From: Acidimicrobiales bacterium
Lineage (GTDB): Bacteria; Actinomycetota; Acidimicrobiia; Acidimicrobiales; Acidimicrobilacustridaceae
Assembly: GCA_023261915.1 (NCBI GenBank)
Contig: JALRFT010000215.1
Location: 1-17,976, forward strand
DNA: 17,976 nucleotides
Direction: 5' to 3'
The position numbers and the translations under genes were made by a program. A model generated the notes under the pieces. It ran no database searches and had not been told where the DNA came from. It saw nothing but the letters and a program-made list of their open reading frames with translations. Shown one piece after another: positions 1 through 7,511 of this stretch. How positions within the stretch are numbered: position 1 is the first letter of the stretch; the number at the start of each line of letters is the position of its first letter.

Positions 1-105
1 ACCGTCCGCACCGGAAATCCGGCCGGTCTGGCGGTGAGCGCCAATGGTCGGCTGCTGGACCACCCCCGCCTACCCGGCCAGCCCCTCACCCTGGCCGTGG
101 GCTGA
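1..105 (+). CDS. C-terminal fragment of a protein with a RodZ/DUF4115-like tail (partial, 5' end outside window)
   Basis: Frame 1 is open from the first base to a TGA at 103-105 and gives 34 residues. The visible pattern is a GNPAG turn, a short strand, then SANGRLLD, a Pro-Gly and a final hydrophobic strand. It resembles the C-terminal beta domain (DUF4115) of RodZ-like helix-turn-helix proteins, whose last repeat has the form 'GN-x-G-x-V-x-NG-x-x-L ... PG-x-x-x-x-L'. RodZ links MreB and the cell-shape machinery to the membrane. The gene converges with the monooxygenase gene and leaves only 12 bases between the stops. The family call rests on a very short stretch and could be wrong. That this is coding is more likely than not, because the frame is open to the edge and ends exactly before the convergent gene. 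Confidence 0.45.
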   Translation, partial: TVRTGNPAGLAVSANGRLLDHPRLPGQPLTLAVG

Positions 106-117
106 CTCCAAAGGTCT

Positions 118-2217
118 TCAGGAGGCTCGGGCCTCTCGAGGCACCACGGTCAGACCGGAGAAGCACATCTCATCGACGGTTCCCTCCGACCACGTGATGT
201 ATCGGGGTTCGGGAACCTTCAGGTGCGCCCGATCCCACGTGCACTCAACGAGAATCTTGTCCCCCCGATTGAGTTCGACAGGTTCCGCGAACTCGTATCC
301 GATCTGCCAAGCGAAGTCCCACACCGGAATGTCGAGGAGAACCTTCGCCTGCGGTGTTCCCGGATTCAACGTCATCCGGAACGTCTCCCCGAGTTCATGG
401 GTGTGGCCGAAGACGAAGAGTGCCGTCTGATCTCTTCGAACCGTGTGGACGCAACTCGCGCCCGTTCGACCATCGGTGTCGGCCGACAGCACGGCAATGT
501 CGGCCCCGCATTGGCGGGCGAGACCGTTGGGGATGAATGACGGACCGACACCGAATCGGGTGGCGATGTCCGCAAGCGCCGCGTTCCGATCACACAAGGG
601 CCCCTCTTCCAAACCGGCCCGACACGGCAGCTCGGCGGGCGCCAACATGATCCAGTTGGTGACCTCGAGCGGATCAACCCCTTCGGGCATCAGCTCGACC
701 TTCAGCTGGGAGAGGTCGGGTGGCGCGCTGTGGGCGAAGTGATAGTGCACCTGTAGGACGATCTGGTCACCCGGATCGAGTTTGAGGCCTGTCCCCTCGG
801 GAAAGCGTGTCTCAAACTGTCCCGGTGCCCACGCCAGGAACTGGTTGGCCATGCCTCCCGCTACGCCCCCGCCGGTGACGTCAAGACATGACCACCCCGG
901 ACCGGGATCGGCCGCATCTCGAGCAGCAAGCGCGTCACGGCCGCCGGCCGTGATCTTGGTGCCGATGGCATGGTGCACGATCTCGGTCTGGTCGGCCACG
1001 AACTCAAAGGCGGACATCCAGCGAGTGGATGTGAGCTTTGGATCGAGGGCGAAGCACCGGTAGTCGTCGCGGATAGCTGTCGACCCGACGTAGGGCTCAC
1101 CGGCGGTCAGGGTGAGATCGGCACGAACAGGGGTGATGGCCGGCGGCGGCGCCACGATCGGCGTGGACGGGTCCACATCGAGTTCCGCACCCGCTTCGGC
1201 CCAAGCCACGACAGCGTCGATCTGATCTTGCGACAGCGACCGGTCGTGCTTGAAGGCTGCGCTCTGATCCGACGCCGGCCACGGTGGCATGAAACGTGTG
1301 GTGGTGACGAGCGACAGGCCCGAGGCCACGTCAACGGCATCTTGGGCAGTGTTGAGTTGCCAGACCTTCGATCCGACTCCACCATCGTTGTGACAACCAG
1401 CACAGGAGCTCGTCAACGTCGGCAGGACGGCGTCACGGAATGACGGACCCCCGCCCGTCGCTACCTGGTCAGCGACAGCCGCCCGGGTGGTGGTCGGGAT
1501 CTCCTCGGTCGTGGGGTCGACGAATACGATGTCGAAGTTCAACGTCACCTCATCGCCCGTCTTGACGAAACCCAGCAACTCGATCGGGCCGATCTCGAAA
1601 TCCGACATCTTCACAACGGTGGACGCCTGAAGTCGGAGCTCGTCCCCCGATCGGGTTGCTGAACCCGACAGCGTGGCCGACCGAGTGAGTTCCTTCACGG
1701 TCAGCTCACCGGGAATCGTGAGGTCATAACTTGCCCCGTCCTCAACACTCACCGGCAACCCCTCAACCGATGTCGGAGCAAACCGGGCGAGGGGGTAGTC
1801 CCCCGATTCGAGGAAGTCGTGGCGCAACCTCCGGTCGCGCATCTCCTCATCCGACTCGAGTTGCTGCACGTTGACAACAATCTCGCCGAACTCGGACGCC
1901 TGGGCGTCAGCGCTGTTGAGAACGACGTCCCCGGCGATCCCCCGGGTCAAGCCGGTGGCGGTCTTGTCGAATCCCGCCAAGGTCTCCGACACCTCGTAGG
2001 TCACCGAGGACCGAGCCGGTTGCACCCGATAGAGGGTCTCGCCCGCTTCATCAGCAACGAGCTGTTGGGCGGTGGGCACCACGTAGAGCACGGGCAGGTC
2101 AGGGACGTTTACCTGGCCCCAGACGTACCAGCCACCCACGCCCAGAAGCGCAACAACCGTCACGGCGAGGCCACCCACCCATGGATGGTTGGCAATGAAT
2201 GATCCTGCTCGACGCAC
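118..2217 (-). CDS. Membrane-anchored YceI / c-type haem / PHM-like copper monooxygenase fusion protein
   Basis: The protein is 699 aa. Residues 13-33 form an N-terminal signal anchor, so the rest should lie outside the membrane. Residues about 60-232 look like a YceI lipocalin-like domain (isoprenoid-binding family). A CAGCH haem-attachment motif lies at 272-276, and the MPPWP motif offers Met310 as a possible sixth haem ligand. Residues about 365-695 match copper type II ascorbate-dependent monooxygenases (PHM/DBH family). Candidate Cu ligands are His415, His416 and His491 for one site, and His605, His607 (GHTH) and Met684 (DEMCF) for the other. The complete set suggests an active oxygenase fed electrons by its own haem; the substrate is unknown. 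The start is GTG, preceded by a purine-rich GGGGGGA. The thioesterase gene lies 86 bases upstream on the same strand. The domain calls are firm; the reaction is inferred. Confidence 0.9.
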   Translation of the reverse strand: MRRAGSFIANHPWVGGLAVTVVALLGVGGWYVWGQVNVPDLPVLYVVPTAQQLVADEAGETLYRVQPARSSVTYEVSETLAGFDKTATGLTRGIAGDVVLNSADAQASEFGEIVVNVQQLESDEEMRDRRLRHDFLESGDYPLARFAPTSVEGLPVSVEDGASYDLTIPGELTVKELTRSATLSGSATRSGDELRLQASTVVKMSDFEIGPIELLGFVKTGDEVTLNFDIVFVDPTTEEIPTTTRAAVADQVATGGGPSFRDAVLPTLTSSCAGCHNDGGVGSKVWQLNTAQDAVDVASGLSLVTTTRFMPPWPASDQSAAFKHDRSLSQDQIDAVVAWAEAGAELDVDPSTPIVAPPPAITPVRADLTLTAGEPYVGSTAIRDDYRCFALDPKLTSTRWMSAFEFVADQTEIVHHAIGTKITAGGRDALAARDAADPGPGWSCLDVTGGGVAGGMANQFLAWAPGQFETRFPEGTGLKLDPGDQIVLQVHYHFAHSAPPDLSQLKVELMPEGVDPLEVTNWIMLAPAELPCRAGLEEGPLCDRNAALADIATRFGVGPSFIPNGLARQCGADIAVLSADTDGRTGASCVHTVRRDQTALFVFGHTHELGETFRMTLNPGTPQAKVLLDIPVWDFAWQIGYEFAEPVELNRGDKILVECTWDRAHLKVPEPRYITWSEGTVDEMCFSGLTVVPREARAS

Positions 2218-2247
2218 GCTTCCCCCCGGAACCTGTTCGGATCACCA

Positions 2248-2275
2248 ACACTAGGCGAGGTGACCGCGCCCCCAA
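2248..2275 (-). promoter_or_regulatory. Candidate promoter of the YceI/monooxygenase gene
   Basis: Read on the minus strand, TTGGGG (2275-2270) is followed after 16 bases by TAGTGT (2253-2248). This fits the loose TTGNNN-N16-18-TANNNT actinobacterial sigma-70 pattern. Transcription would start near 2241 and leave a leader of about 24 bases that contains the GGGGGGA ribosome site before the GTG at 2217. Each half-site matches consensus at only about three positions, so this is a suggestion only. Confidence 0.25.
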
Positions 2276-2303
2276 GCACCGGGGACGGAATTCACCCACA
2301 GAC

Positions 2304-2978
2304 TCAGCTGTCGGTCTGCAGTCGGTAGCGCTCGGGGTCGATGGTGAGAAAAAGCCCCTCGGCGCGCGCGAAGACTCCTTCAGGGCCTTCACCGCTCGCC
2401 TCAATCCACAACTTTCGACCGGCGCGGTCACGCACCCGGGCGGAGAACTTCAGTGGGACATGGAGGGGAGCAGGTCCGACGAAGTCAATGCTGAGATTGG
2501 CGGTGTAGGCCAACTCGCTGGAGAAGAACAGCACGAATCCCATGGTCTCGTCGATCAGTGCGGCCACGATCCCACCGTGTGCCCGGCGGGGCGCACCCTC
2601 AAACGCTGCTCCGAGCACCGTCGTACCAACCACCGAGTCACCAAAGCGCCGACATTCAAGACCGATACCGAGCGGGTTGGAAAGCCCGGATACGACCGAA
2701 TCGCCGAACAGGTCCAACAGCCCCCCATCGGGGTCGACGTCGACAGCCTGGGGCAGTCGGGGCCCATCTCCTTGTGCATTCGCCGCCATCAGGTCGCTGA
2801 GTCGATCTCGAGGGGGAAGGCTCTCCGCGACGCTGACGAAACCCTCCGCAGCGGCGGTGATCTGCCGGGCGAGCTCGATCGTCGGACGATGCCTCATGAG
2901 AGCGTGGCCCAGGCGCTGCACCGCTTGGGCCATTTCAATGCGGGCCGCGCGTTCCTCAGGCGATTCGGGGATGCTCAT
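2304..2978 (-). CDS. PaaI-like hotdog-fold thioesterase
   Basis: The protein is 224 aa from the ATG at 2978. The N-terminal half (1-95) is helical and charged, with no recognised domain. The C-terminal half (about 100-215) looks like a 4HBT/PaaI hotdog thioesterase. It has the signature HGG at 134-136 and IDE at 142-144 at the start of the long hotdog helix, followed by alternating strands to the end. Such enzymes hydrolyse acyl- or aryl-CoA thioesters in the cytoplasm; the substrate here cannot be read from sequence. The frame stays open to 3131, but I chose 2978 because the upstream codons overlap the divergent gene's start and lack family character. A TAGGTT lies 7 bases before this ATG. 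The long N-terminal extension is unusual, since most PaaI proteins have 130-160 residues. Confidence 0.8.
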   Translation of the reverse strand: MSIPESPEERAARIEMAQAVQRLGHALMRHRPTIELARQITAAAEGFVSVAESLPPRDRLSDLMAANAQGDGPRLPQAVDVDPDGGLLDLFGDSVVSGLSNPLGIGLECRRFGDSVVGTTVLGAAFEGAPRRAHGGIVAALIDETMGFVLFFSSELAYTANLSIDFVGPAPLHVPLKFSARVRDRAGRKLWIEASGEGPEGVFARAEGLFLTIDPERYRLQTDS

Positions 2979-2985
2979 CCCCGCG

Positions 2986-2991
2986 AACCTA
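2986..2991 (-). promoter_or_regulatory. Candidate -10 box for a leaderless thioesterase transcript
   Basis: TAGGTT on the minus strand ends 7 bases before the ATG at 2978. A TANNNT box at this distance would place the transcription start on or next to the start codon, as in leaderless actinobacterial genes. No Shine-Dalgarno sequence lies between box and start, which agrees with this. No good -35 element is visible. Confidence 0.3.
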
Positions 2992-3105
2992 ACAGCGGCA
3001 CTCACACCCTCCCGTGGCGCTGCTGGCGCTGAGACTCCGCTGATGGCGGCACCTATGGCAGAGTTCTCCAACTGCGCAGTGCCGTGCGTACTGCCGAGCC
3101 GCACC

Positions 3106-5403
3106 ATGACCACATCAGACGAGACCTTCATCCCTCAAGGCCGCACCAGCAGTGTCAGGTCGACGCTGCGCTGGTTCGCGCCCTACCTCCGCGGGCAACG
3201 GACACTGATGGTCGGAGTGATGTTCGCCATCGTGGTTCTCCTTGCCGCCCAGACGCTTCTCCCCCTCGTCGTCGAGGAACTGCTCCACCACGGTTCGTGG
3301 GAGATGGGGCTCGGTGCGCTGCTGGTCGCCCTCGTCGTGATTCAACTCGTCAGTGCCCATCTCTCCCATCTCGGGGGCCACCACCTCGCCAACCTCGGCG
3401 GACACGCTCTACGTCAACGAGTCTTCGCCCGAACCCTCGCCAGTGACACGCTCCACCAGAGCCACATGGTGCGATCGTCGATCGTGTCCCGGCATACGAG
3501 CGACGTCGACCGGGTCGCCGAGGGTTTCGAGGCCACACTGATTTCCGGTGTACCGGGCGTCGCCCGGGTGGTGCTCTCGCTCGGCATGCTCATCGTGCTC
3601 GAGTGGAGAGCCGGCCTCGCCATGGCCGTGGCCGCCACCGCCTTCGCCATCTACCGGCGACAGCTCGGACATCACCTCCTACGCATCGACCGGGCACGTG
3701 CCGATGCGAGTAGCCGCACCGGTGCATCGGTGGACGAATCCATCACCGGTGCCCTCACCATTCGAGGCCTCCACCTCGAACCGTGGCAGCAGAAGCGGTT
3801 CTCGGCCCGGTCTCACCGCCTCGAGGAGGTCTCGGGTCACCAAGGTCGAGCCACAGCGTGGTTGTTCACCGGCGCCCACCTCACGGGGTTGGCCGGACTT
3901 GTGGTCGTCGTCGTTTTCGCCCTCATCGCTGGGGGCGAGAGTCTGGCTGCGGTCGCCGCGGCCATCCTTTACGTCGAGGGAGTTGTCCGAGGCCTCGAAG
4001 CCCTGCCTCCATGGATGCGCTCGGTGCAGATGGCCGCGGTGAGCGAGGTCCGCATCGACCAGATTCTTGATCTTGAGGATCGCACCACGGTGCCGGCACC
4101 CGGTTCAATGAGCATCGTTGCCACCCGCGGGTCGATCACACTTGACAGGCTGACCACGAACTCAGGGTCCGGGCTGTCGCTCAACGACACGACCCTCACC
4201 CTGCCTGCCGGCCAGATCATCGGGCTCGTGACGCCGGTGGGCAGTGAACCCGACACCCTTCTCGCCCTCATGGCCGGAGACAGCGATCCGCAGAGCGGTT
4301 GCATTCTCCTCGACGGTCTCGACGTTCGCATGCCGGGTGTGGGCGAGCGCATCGCCTTCGTCCCGACCGAGGCGACAGCATTCGACGCCAGCATCCTCGA
4401 CCAGCTGCACGCGGTTGATCCGGATCTCGATGCCGCCCGCGCCCTTGCGCTACTCGACGAGGTGGGGCTTGGTCATCTCGCCGAGCTGCCAGCCGGTCTC
4501 AACACGGTGCTGGGTCACAGCGGCATGGACCTCACCCTGGCCGAACGGCAACGGTTCGCCCTCGCCGTTGCTCTGGCAGCCCAGCCTGACGTCCTGCTCA
4601 TCGGGCCGATCCTTGCGCTGGCTGAATCGGAGACCGCCCTCCCCCTGATTGATCGTCTGCGCTCATCGACGGTGACCACGGTGGTTCTCGGGGTTCGCAG
4701 CGCTGACGTCGCCGATGCGGTCGACGCCATGATGTTCATTGAGGACGGCGACCTATCCCTTGACTCCCACCAATCGCTCTTGGCCTCCAATCACGCCTAT
4801 ACCGATCACTGGTTACAGCGTCTCACCCCCGGCGCCGTCGATCTCTCGGTACTTGGCATCGATGACAGTCGGGTCGGCGAGTTGCAGACCCGGCTCGTGA
4901 CCGAAACCTATGCAGCAGGTGACCTCATCTACCGACAGGGCGAACCAGCCGACCGCATCGTGTTCACCGTGTCTGGACGAGTGGAAATCACCATCGACGG
5001 ACCCGACGGGCCTCGCCGGGTTGCGATTCTCGGTCCGGGGAACCATTGCGGTGATCTCCGACTGCGGGCAGGCGAGCGACGGCCCGAGAGCGCCCGGGCA
5101 TTGGACGACTGCGTGGTGCGGACGCTCAGTCGCGAAGCGATCTCAGCGGGGATGATGGGAATGCTCGAGCGCAGCCCGCTCGAGCGGCGCATTCTCGCCT
5201 CTGCCCTTCGGCACGGGTCGTTCACGATCGATCAGCTCCGCGAACGATTCCCCGAACTGACGTCACAAGACATCGATCACGCCCTGACACTGCTCACCGG
5301 CGACGGTGCGGTCCGATGCCAGGACGGCACCTACACCGTCGTCCACCGATCAAACGCCAAGGTCGGGGCGGCGTCGGTACTGGACCAGTTGAGCGACCTC
5401 TAA
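3106..5403 (+). CDS. ABC-exporter-like protein with degenerate (pseudo-ATPase) NBD and C-terminal cyclic-nucleotide-binding-like domain
   Basis: The protein is 765 aa. Six hydrophobic segments (about 34-54, 68-84, 143-165, 169-183, 253-276, 279-297) form a type I ABC exporter membrane domain. Residues about 340-570 align with an ABC ATPase, but its key residues are gone. The Walker A region (376-384) reads TPVGSEPDT, with Pro382 in place of Lys. The Q-loop Gln is Thr421. The signature LSGGQ is LTLAE (476-480), although the following RQR is kept. The Walker B Asp/Glu positions are Gly500/Pro501, and the switch His is Arg531. Residues about 580-685 look like a cNMP-binding (CAP_ED) beta-roll, and 690-748 like a winged helix. 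It probably cannot hydrolyse ATP by itself and may sense a ligand or work with an active partner half-transporter. The frame is open upstream, but that part is antisense to the thioesterase gene; ATG 3106 begins the normal exporter N-terminus. No clear ribosome site is visible. Confidence 0.85.
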   Translation: MTTSDETFIPQGRTSSVRSTLRWFAPYLRGQRTLMVGVMFAIVVLLAAQTLLPLVVEELLHHGSWEMGLGALLVALVVIQLVSAHLSHLGGHHLANLGGHALRQRVFARTLASDTLHQSHMVRSSIVSRHTSDVDRVAEGFEATLISGVPGVARVVLSLGMLIVLEWRAGLAMAVAATAFAIYRRQLGHHLLRIDRARADASSRTGASVDESITGALTIRGLHLEPWQQKRFSARSHRLEEVSGHQGRATAWLFTGAHLTGLAGLVVVVVFALIAGGESLAAVAAAILYVEGVVRGLEALPPWMRSVQMAAVSEVRIDQILDLEDRTTVPAPGSMSIVATRGSITLDRLTTNSGSGLSLNDTTLTLPAGQIIGLVTPVGSEPDTLLALMAGDSDPQSGCILLDGLDVRMPGVGERIAFVPTEATAFDASILDQLHAVDPDLDAARALALLDEVGLGHLAELPAGLNTVLGHSGMDLTLAERQRFALAVALAAQPDVLLIGPILALAESETALPLIDRLRSSTVTTVVLGVRSADVADAVDAMMFIEDGDLSLDSHQSLLASNHAYTDHWLQRLTPGAVDLSVLGIDDSRVGELQTRLVTETYAAGDLIYRQGEPADRIVFTVSGRVEITIDGPDGPRRVAILGPGNHCGDLRLRAGERRPESARALDDCVVRTLSREAISAGMMGMLERSPLERRILASALRHGSFTIDQLRERFPELTSQDIDHALTLLTGDGAVRCQDGTYTVVHRSNAKVGAASVLDQLSDL

Positions 5404-5707
5404 CTCTCGTATCTCTCGCGGCAGACGTCCTCCGACGGGTTGACCCCGGCTGTTCGAGACTTCGCTCATCCGAGACCGCTTCCCTCAATGGGGAGCGCCA
5501 TCTGCTCGATCGTGCGAAACACCCGACCACCAGTGGGAATTCCGCTGATGGCAACCCACCTCCTCTCCATGGGGCCGTGGAAGACACTCCCGATGGGCGA
5601 TACGAGGTCACCGGTTCCATGTGCGGTGATAGTGTTTCGCCCTAGGGGAGCCCATCAACGACCTTGTATCCGTTGACACCAGCCGGTCCCCTGGCTCGGG
5701 AGGTGCG
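5404..5707 (+). other. About 300 bases without a convincing gene: candidate terminator hairpin and GT4 leader
   Basis: Short frames on both strands here look like neither coding sequence nor known families. A CGCTTCCC/GGGGAGCG hairpin (5477-5484 with 5490-5497, one G-U pair, loop TCAAT) lies about 75 bases after the ABC gene and could end its transcript, though no T-run follows. TAGTGT at 5630-5635 could be a -10 box, and TTGACA occurs at 5673-5678 without a good -10 after it. A leader of roughly 60 bases or more would then precede the glycosyltransferase. I found no tRNA, riboswitch or repeat. Confidence 0.35.
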
Positions 5708-6880
5708 GTGCAGGGTCACCCAACTGATGGAGATGCGCGAGGGGACAGCTTGGCGGGAATTGCCAGCGACGCCGGCCTGCGCAACATCACCATTCTTGCG
5801 TGGCGCGACCTCGCTGATAGCGAAGCCGGTGGATCTGAGGTTCATGCCGATCGTGTTGCAACCGAGTGGGCGGACGCAGGCCTGAACGTCACGCTGCGAT
5901 CTTCAGCGGCCCGCGGTTTCCCACGGAGAGAGCGGCGGCACGGCTACGAGGTCATCCGCCAATCAGGCCGGAACCTGGTGTTCCCCTCAGCAGTTCGAGA
6001 CCAGCTCACCGGCCGGCTGGGACCCGCCGACGGCATTGTCGAGGTGTGGAACGGTGTTCCATGGCTGACGCCGCTGTGGTGGCGTGGACCCCGGGTCGTA
6101 TTCATCCATCACGTCCACGTCGACATGTGGGAGTTGTCCCTTGGCCCGACCCTCGCCACCATTGGCCGCACCCTCGAACGACGCGCAGCTCCCCTCTACC
6201 GAGGGACGACGATCCTGACGCCGTCAGAGGGATCTCGTCAGCAGATCATGGAGTACCTCCGGCTCCCTGGCACCAAGGTCGAAGTGGTCCCACCGGGCGT
6301 CGACGCCGATTTCACACCGGGCGGATCCCGGGCAAGTGATCCCACCGTGCTTGCCGTCGGTCGGCTTGTCCCCCACAAACGAGTGGAGACACTGATCGAG
6401 CTGATGCCGGCTCTGCGACGCCAGGTCCCACGAGCACGTCTCGTCATTGTCGGGGAGGGATACCACCGGGTGGCGCTTGAAGAACTCGCTCAGAATCTCG
6501 GCGTCACCGAGGCCATCGAGTTCCGCCACGCGGTCCCCCGCCACGAGCTGGTGGACGCCTACCGACAGGCGTGGGTTGTCACCAGTGCCTCCATCGCCGA
6601 GGGGTGGGGCATGACCATCACCGAAGCAGCGGGGTGCGCCACACCCGCCGTGGTTACCCGTGTTGGTGGACACTCCGACGCGGTGGAAGATGGCGTGACG
6701 GGCCTGTTGGCCGACAATGCTGAGGATCTGCTTGCCCACCTCACCAGCGTGCTCACTGACGTTGACTTACGAAATCGTCTGGGAGAGGCCGCCCGTCTCC
6801 GGGCGGCAGCACTGTCGTGGTCGACGACGGCTCGACAGATCCTCGAGGCGCTCGCCCGCGATGCCAAGCAACGTCGTTGA
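5708..6880 (+). CDS. Family GT4 (GT-B fold) glycosyltransferase
   Basis: The protein is 390 aa and soluble, with no membrane segment. The N-terminal Rossmann half has the glycine-rich acceptor loop GGSE (41-44) and an HHVHVDMW motif (134-141) common in actinobacterial GT4 enzymes. The C-terminal donor half has VGRLVPHKR (217-225, Arg219 and Lys224 for donor phosphates) and the E-x7-E pair at Glu298 and Glu306 (EGWGMTITE). It should transfer a sugar from a nucleotide donor with retention of configuration, on the cytoplasmic side, in envelope glycan or glycolipid synthesis. Donor and acceptor are unknown. The GTG at 5708 has GGGAGGT just upstream; an in-frame TTG at 5750 behind GAGGGGA is a real alternative and would give 376 aa. 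The stop lies 16 bases from that of the convergent cysC gene. Confidence 0.88.
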   Translation: MQGHPTDGDARGDSLAGIASDAGLRNITILAWRDLADSEAGGSEVHADRVATEWADAGLNVTLRSSAARGFPRRERRHGYEVIRQSGRNLVFPSAVRDQLTGRLGPADGIVEVWNGVPWLTPLWWRGPRVVFIHHVHVDMWELSLGPTLATIGRTLERRAAPLYRGTTILTPSEGSRQQIMEYLRLPGTKVEVVPPGVDADFTPGGSRASDPTVLAVGRLVPHKRVETLIELMPALRRQVPRARLVIVGEGYHRVALEELAQNLGVTEAIEFRHAVPRHELVDAYRQAWVVTSASIAEGWGMTITEAAGCATPAVVTRVGGHSDAVEDGVTGLLADNAEDLLAHLTSVLTDVDLRNRLGEAARLRAAALSWSTTARQILEALARDAKQRR

Positions 6881-6896
6881 CTCCGCCAAGGACTCC

Positions 6897-7511
6897 CTAC
6901 CCGGCGTGCTCGATGACGTCGAGGACCTCACCCACGAGTTCTGACACCGACTTGGACCCCCCAGCAAGGTGCAGTTCAGGCTCCACCGGCGCCTCGTAGG
7001 GATCATCGACACCGCTCAGTCCTGTGAGCTCCCCCGAGGCGGCGCGAGCGTAGAGGCCCTTGGGGTCACGTCGACGGCACTCATCCACCGCGGTGTCGAC
7101 GAACACCTCAATGAATCCAAGCCCTGCTGCAGCATGGGCGCGCCGGACGCTGTCCCGCGCCTGGCGGTAGGGCGACACCAGTGCCACGATCGCCACCAGA
7201 CCAGCATCGGCGAAGAACCTCGCCACCTCACCAACCCGTCGGACGTTCTCATCCCGATCAGCGGCCGAGAACCCCAGGTCGGCCGACAGCCCATGACGAA
7301 GGTTGTCACCGTCGAGAACGTAAGCCGCCCGGCCACCAGCGACGAGCCGCCGCTCAACTTCGACTGCGATCGTCGATTTCCCCGCTCCCGACAGACCCGT
7401 AAGCCACACCGTCATCCCCGCGCCTCCGGTCACTGCTGCGCGCTCGGCCTGACCTACCGCACTGTCGTGCCACACCACCGCCGGCGATGATTGTTTGGCG
7501 GGATCGGTCAC
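6897..7511 (-). CDS. cysC: Adenylylsulfate (APS) kinase
   Basis: The protein is 204 aa, close to the usual length of about 200. It phosphorylates adenosine 5'-phosphosulfate with ATP to form PAPS, in the cytoplasm. The P-loop GLSGAGKST spans 39-47. DGDN (67-70) and RHGL (72-75) form the APS/magnesium region, SPYR (113-116) is the conserved loop after the third strand, and KGLYARA (151-157) lies in the lid. All key motifs are intact. The GTG start overlaps the cysN stop by four bases (GTGA), so translation is probably coupled. It is the last gene of cysD-cysN-cysC. Unlike mycobacterial CysNC, the kinase is a separate chain. Its product is the donor needed by the sulfotransferase at 13908-14939. 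Confidence 0.96.
   Translation of the reverse strand: MTDPAKQSSPAVVWHDSAVGQAERAAVTGGAGMTVWLTGLSGAGKSTIAVEVERRLVAGGRAAYVLDGDNLRHGLSADLGFSAADRDENVRRVGEVARFFADAGLVAIVALVSPYRQARDSVRRAHAAAGLGFIEVFVDTAVDECRRRDPKGLYARAASGELTGLSGVDDPYEAPVEPELHLAGGSKSVSELVGEVLDVIEHAG

Noticed and set aside
2542..3105. 188-codon N-terminal extension of the ABC-like gene's frame
   Set aside because: It runs antisense through the thioesterase gene and its composition (Ser/Arg/Pro-rich) matches no exporter; the normal exporter N-terminus begins at ATG 3106.
2979..3131. 51-codon upstream extension of the thioesterase frame
   Set aside because: It overlaps the start of the divergent gene and shows no family character; ATG 2978 has a plausible promoter box directly upstream.
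3106..5403. ABC-like gene as a pseudogene
   Set aside because: Although the ATPase motifs are lost, the 765-codon frame has no stop or frameshift and all domains are full length, so I call it a coding sequence with a degenerate ATPase domain.
5294..5645. Opposed short frames across the end of the ABC gene and the following gap
   Set aside because: Arg/Pro/Ser-rich composition, no ribosome site or family match, and part lies inside the ABC gene.
5404..5707. Possible tRNA or riboswitch in the gap (GTTCGAGA-like T-loop string near 5453)
   Set aside because: No matching acceptor, anticodon or D arms can be folded around it, and no riboswitch core is recognisable.
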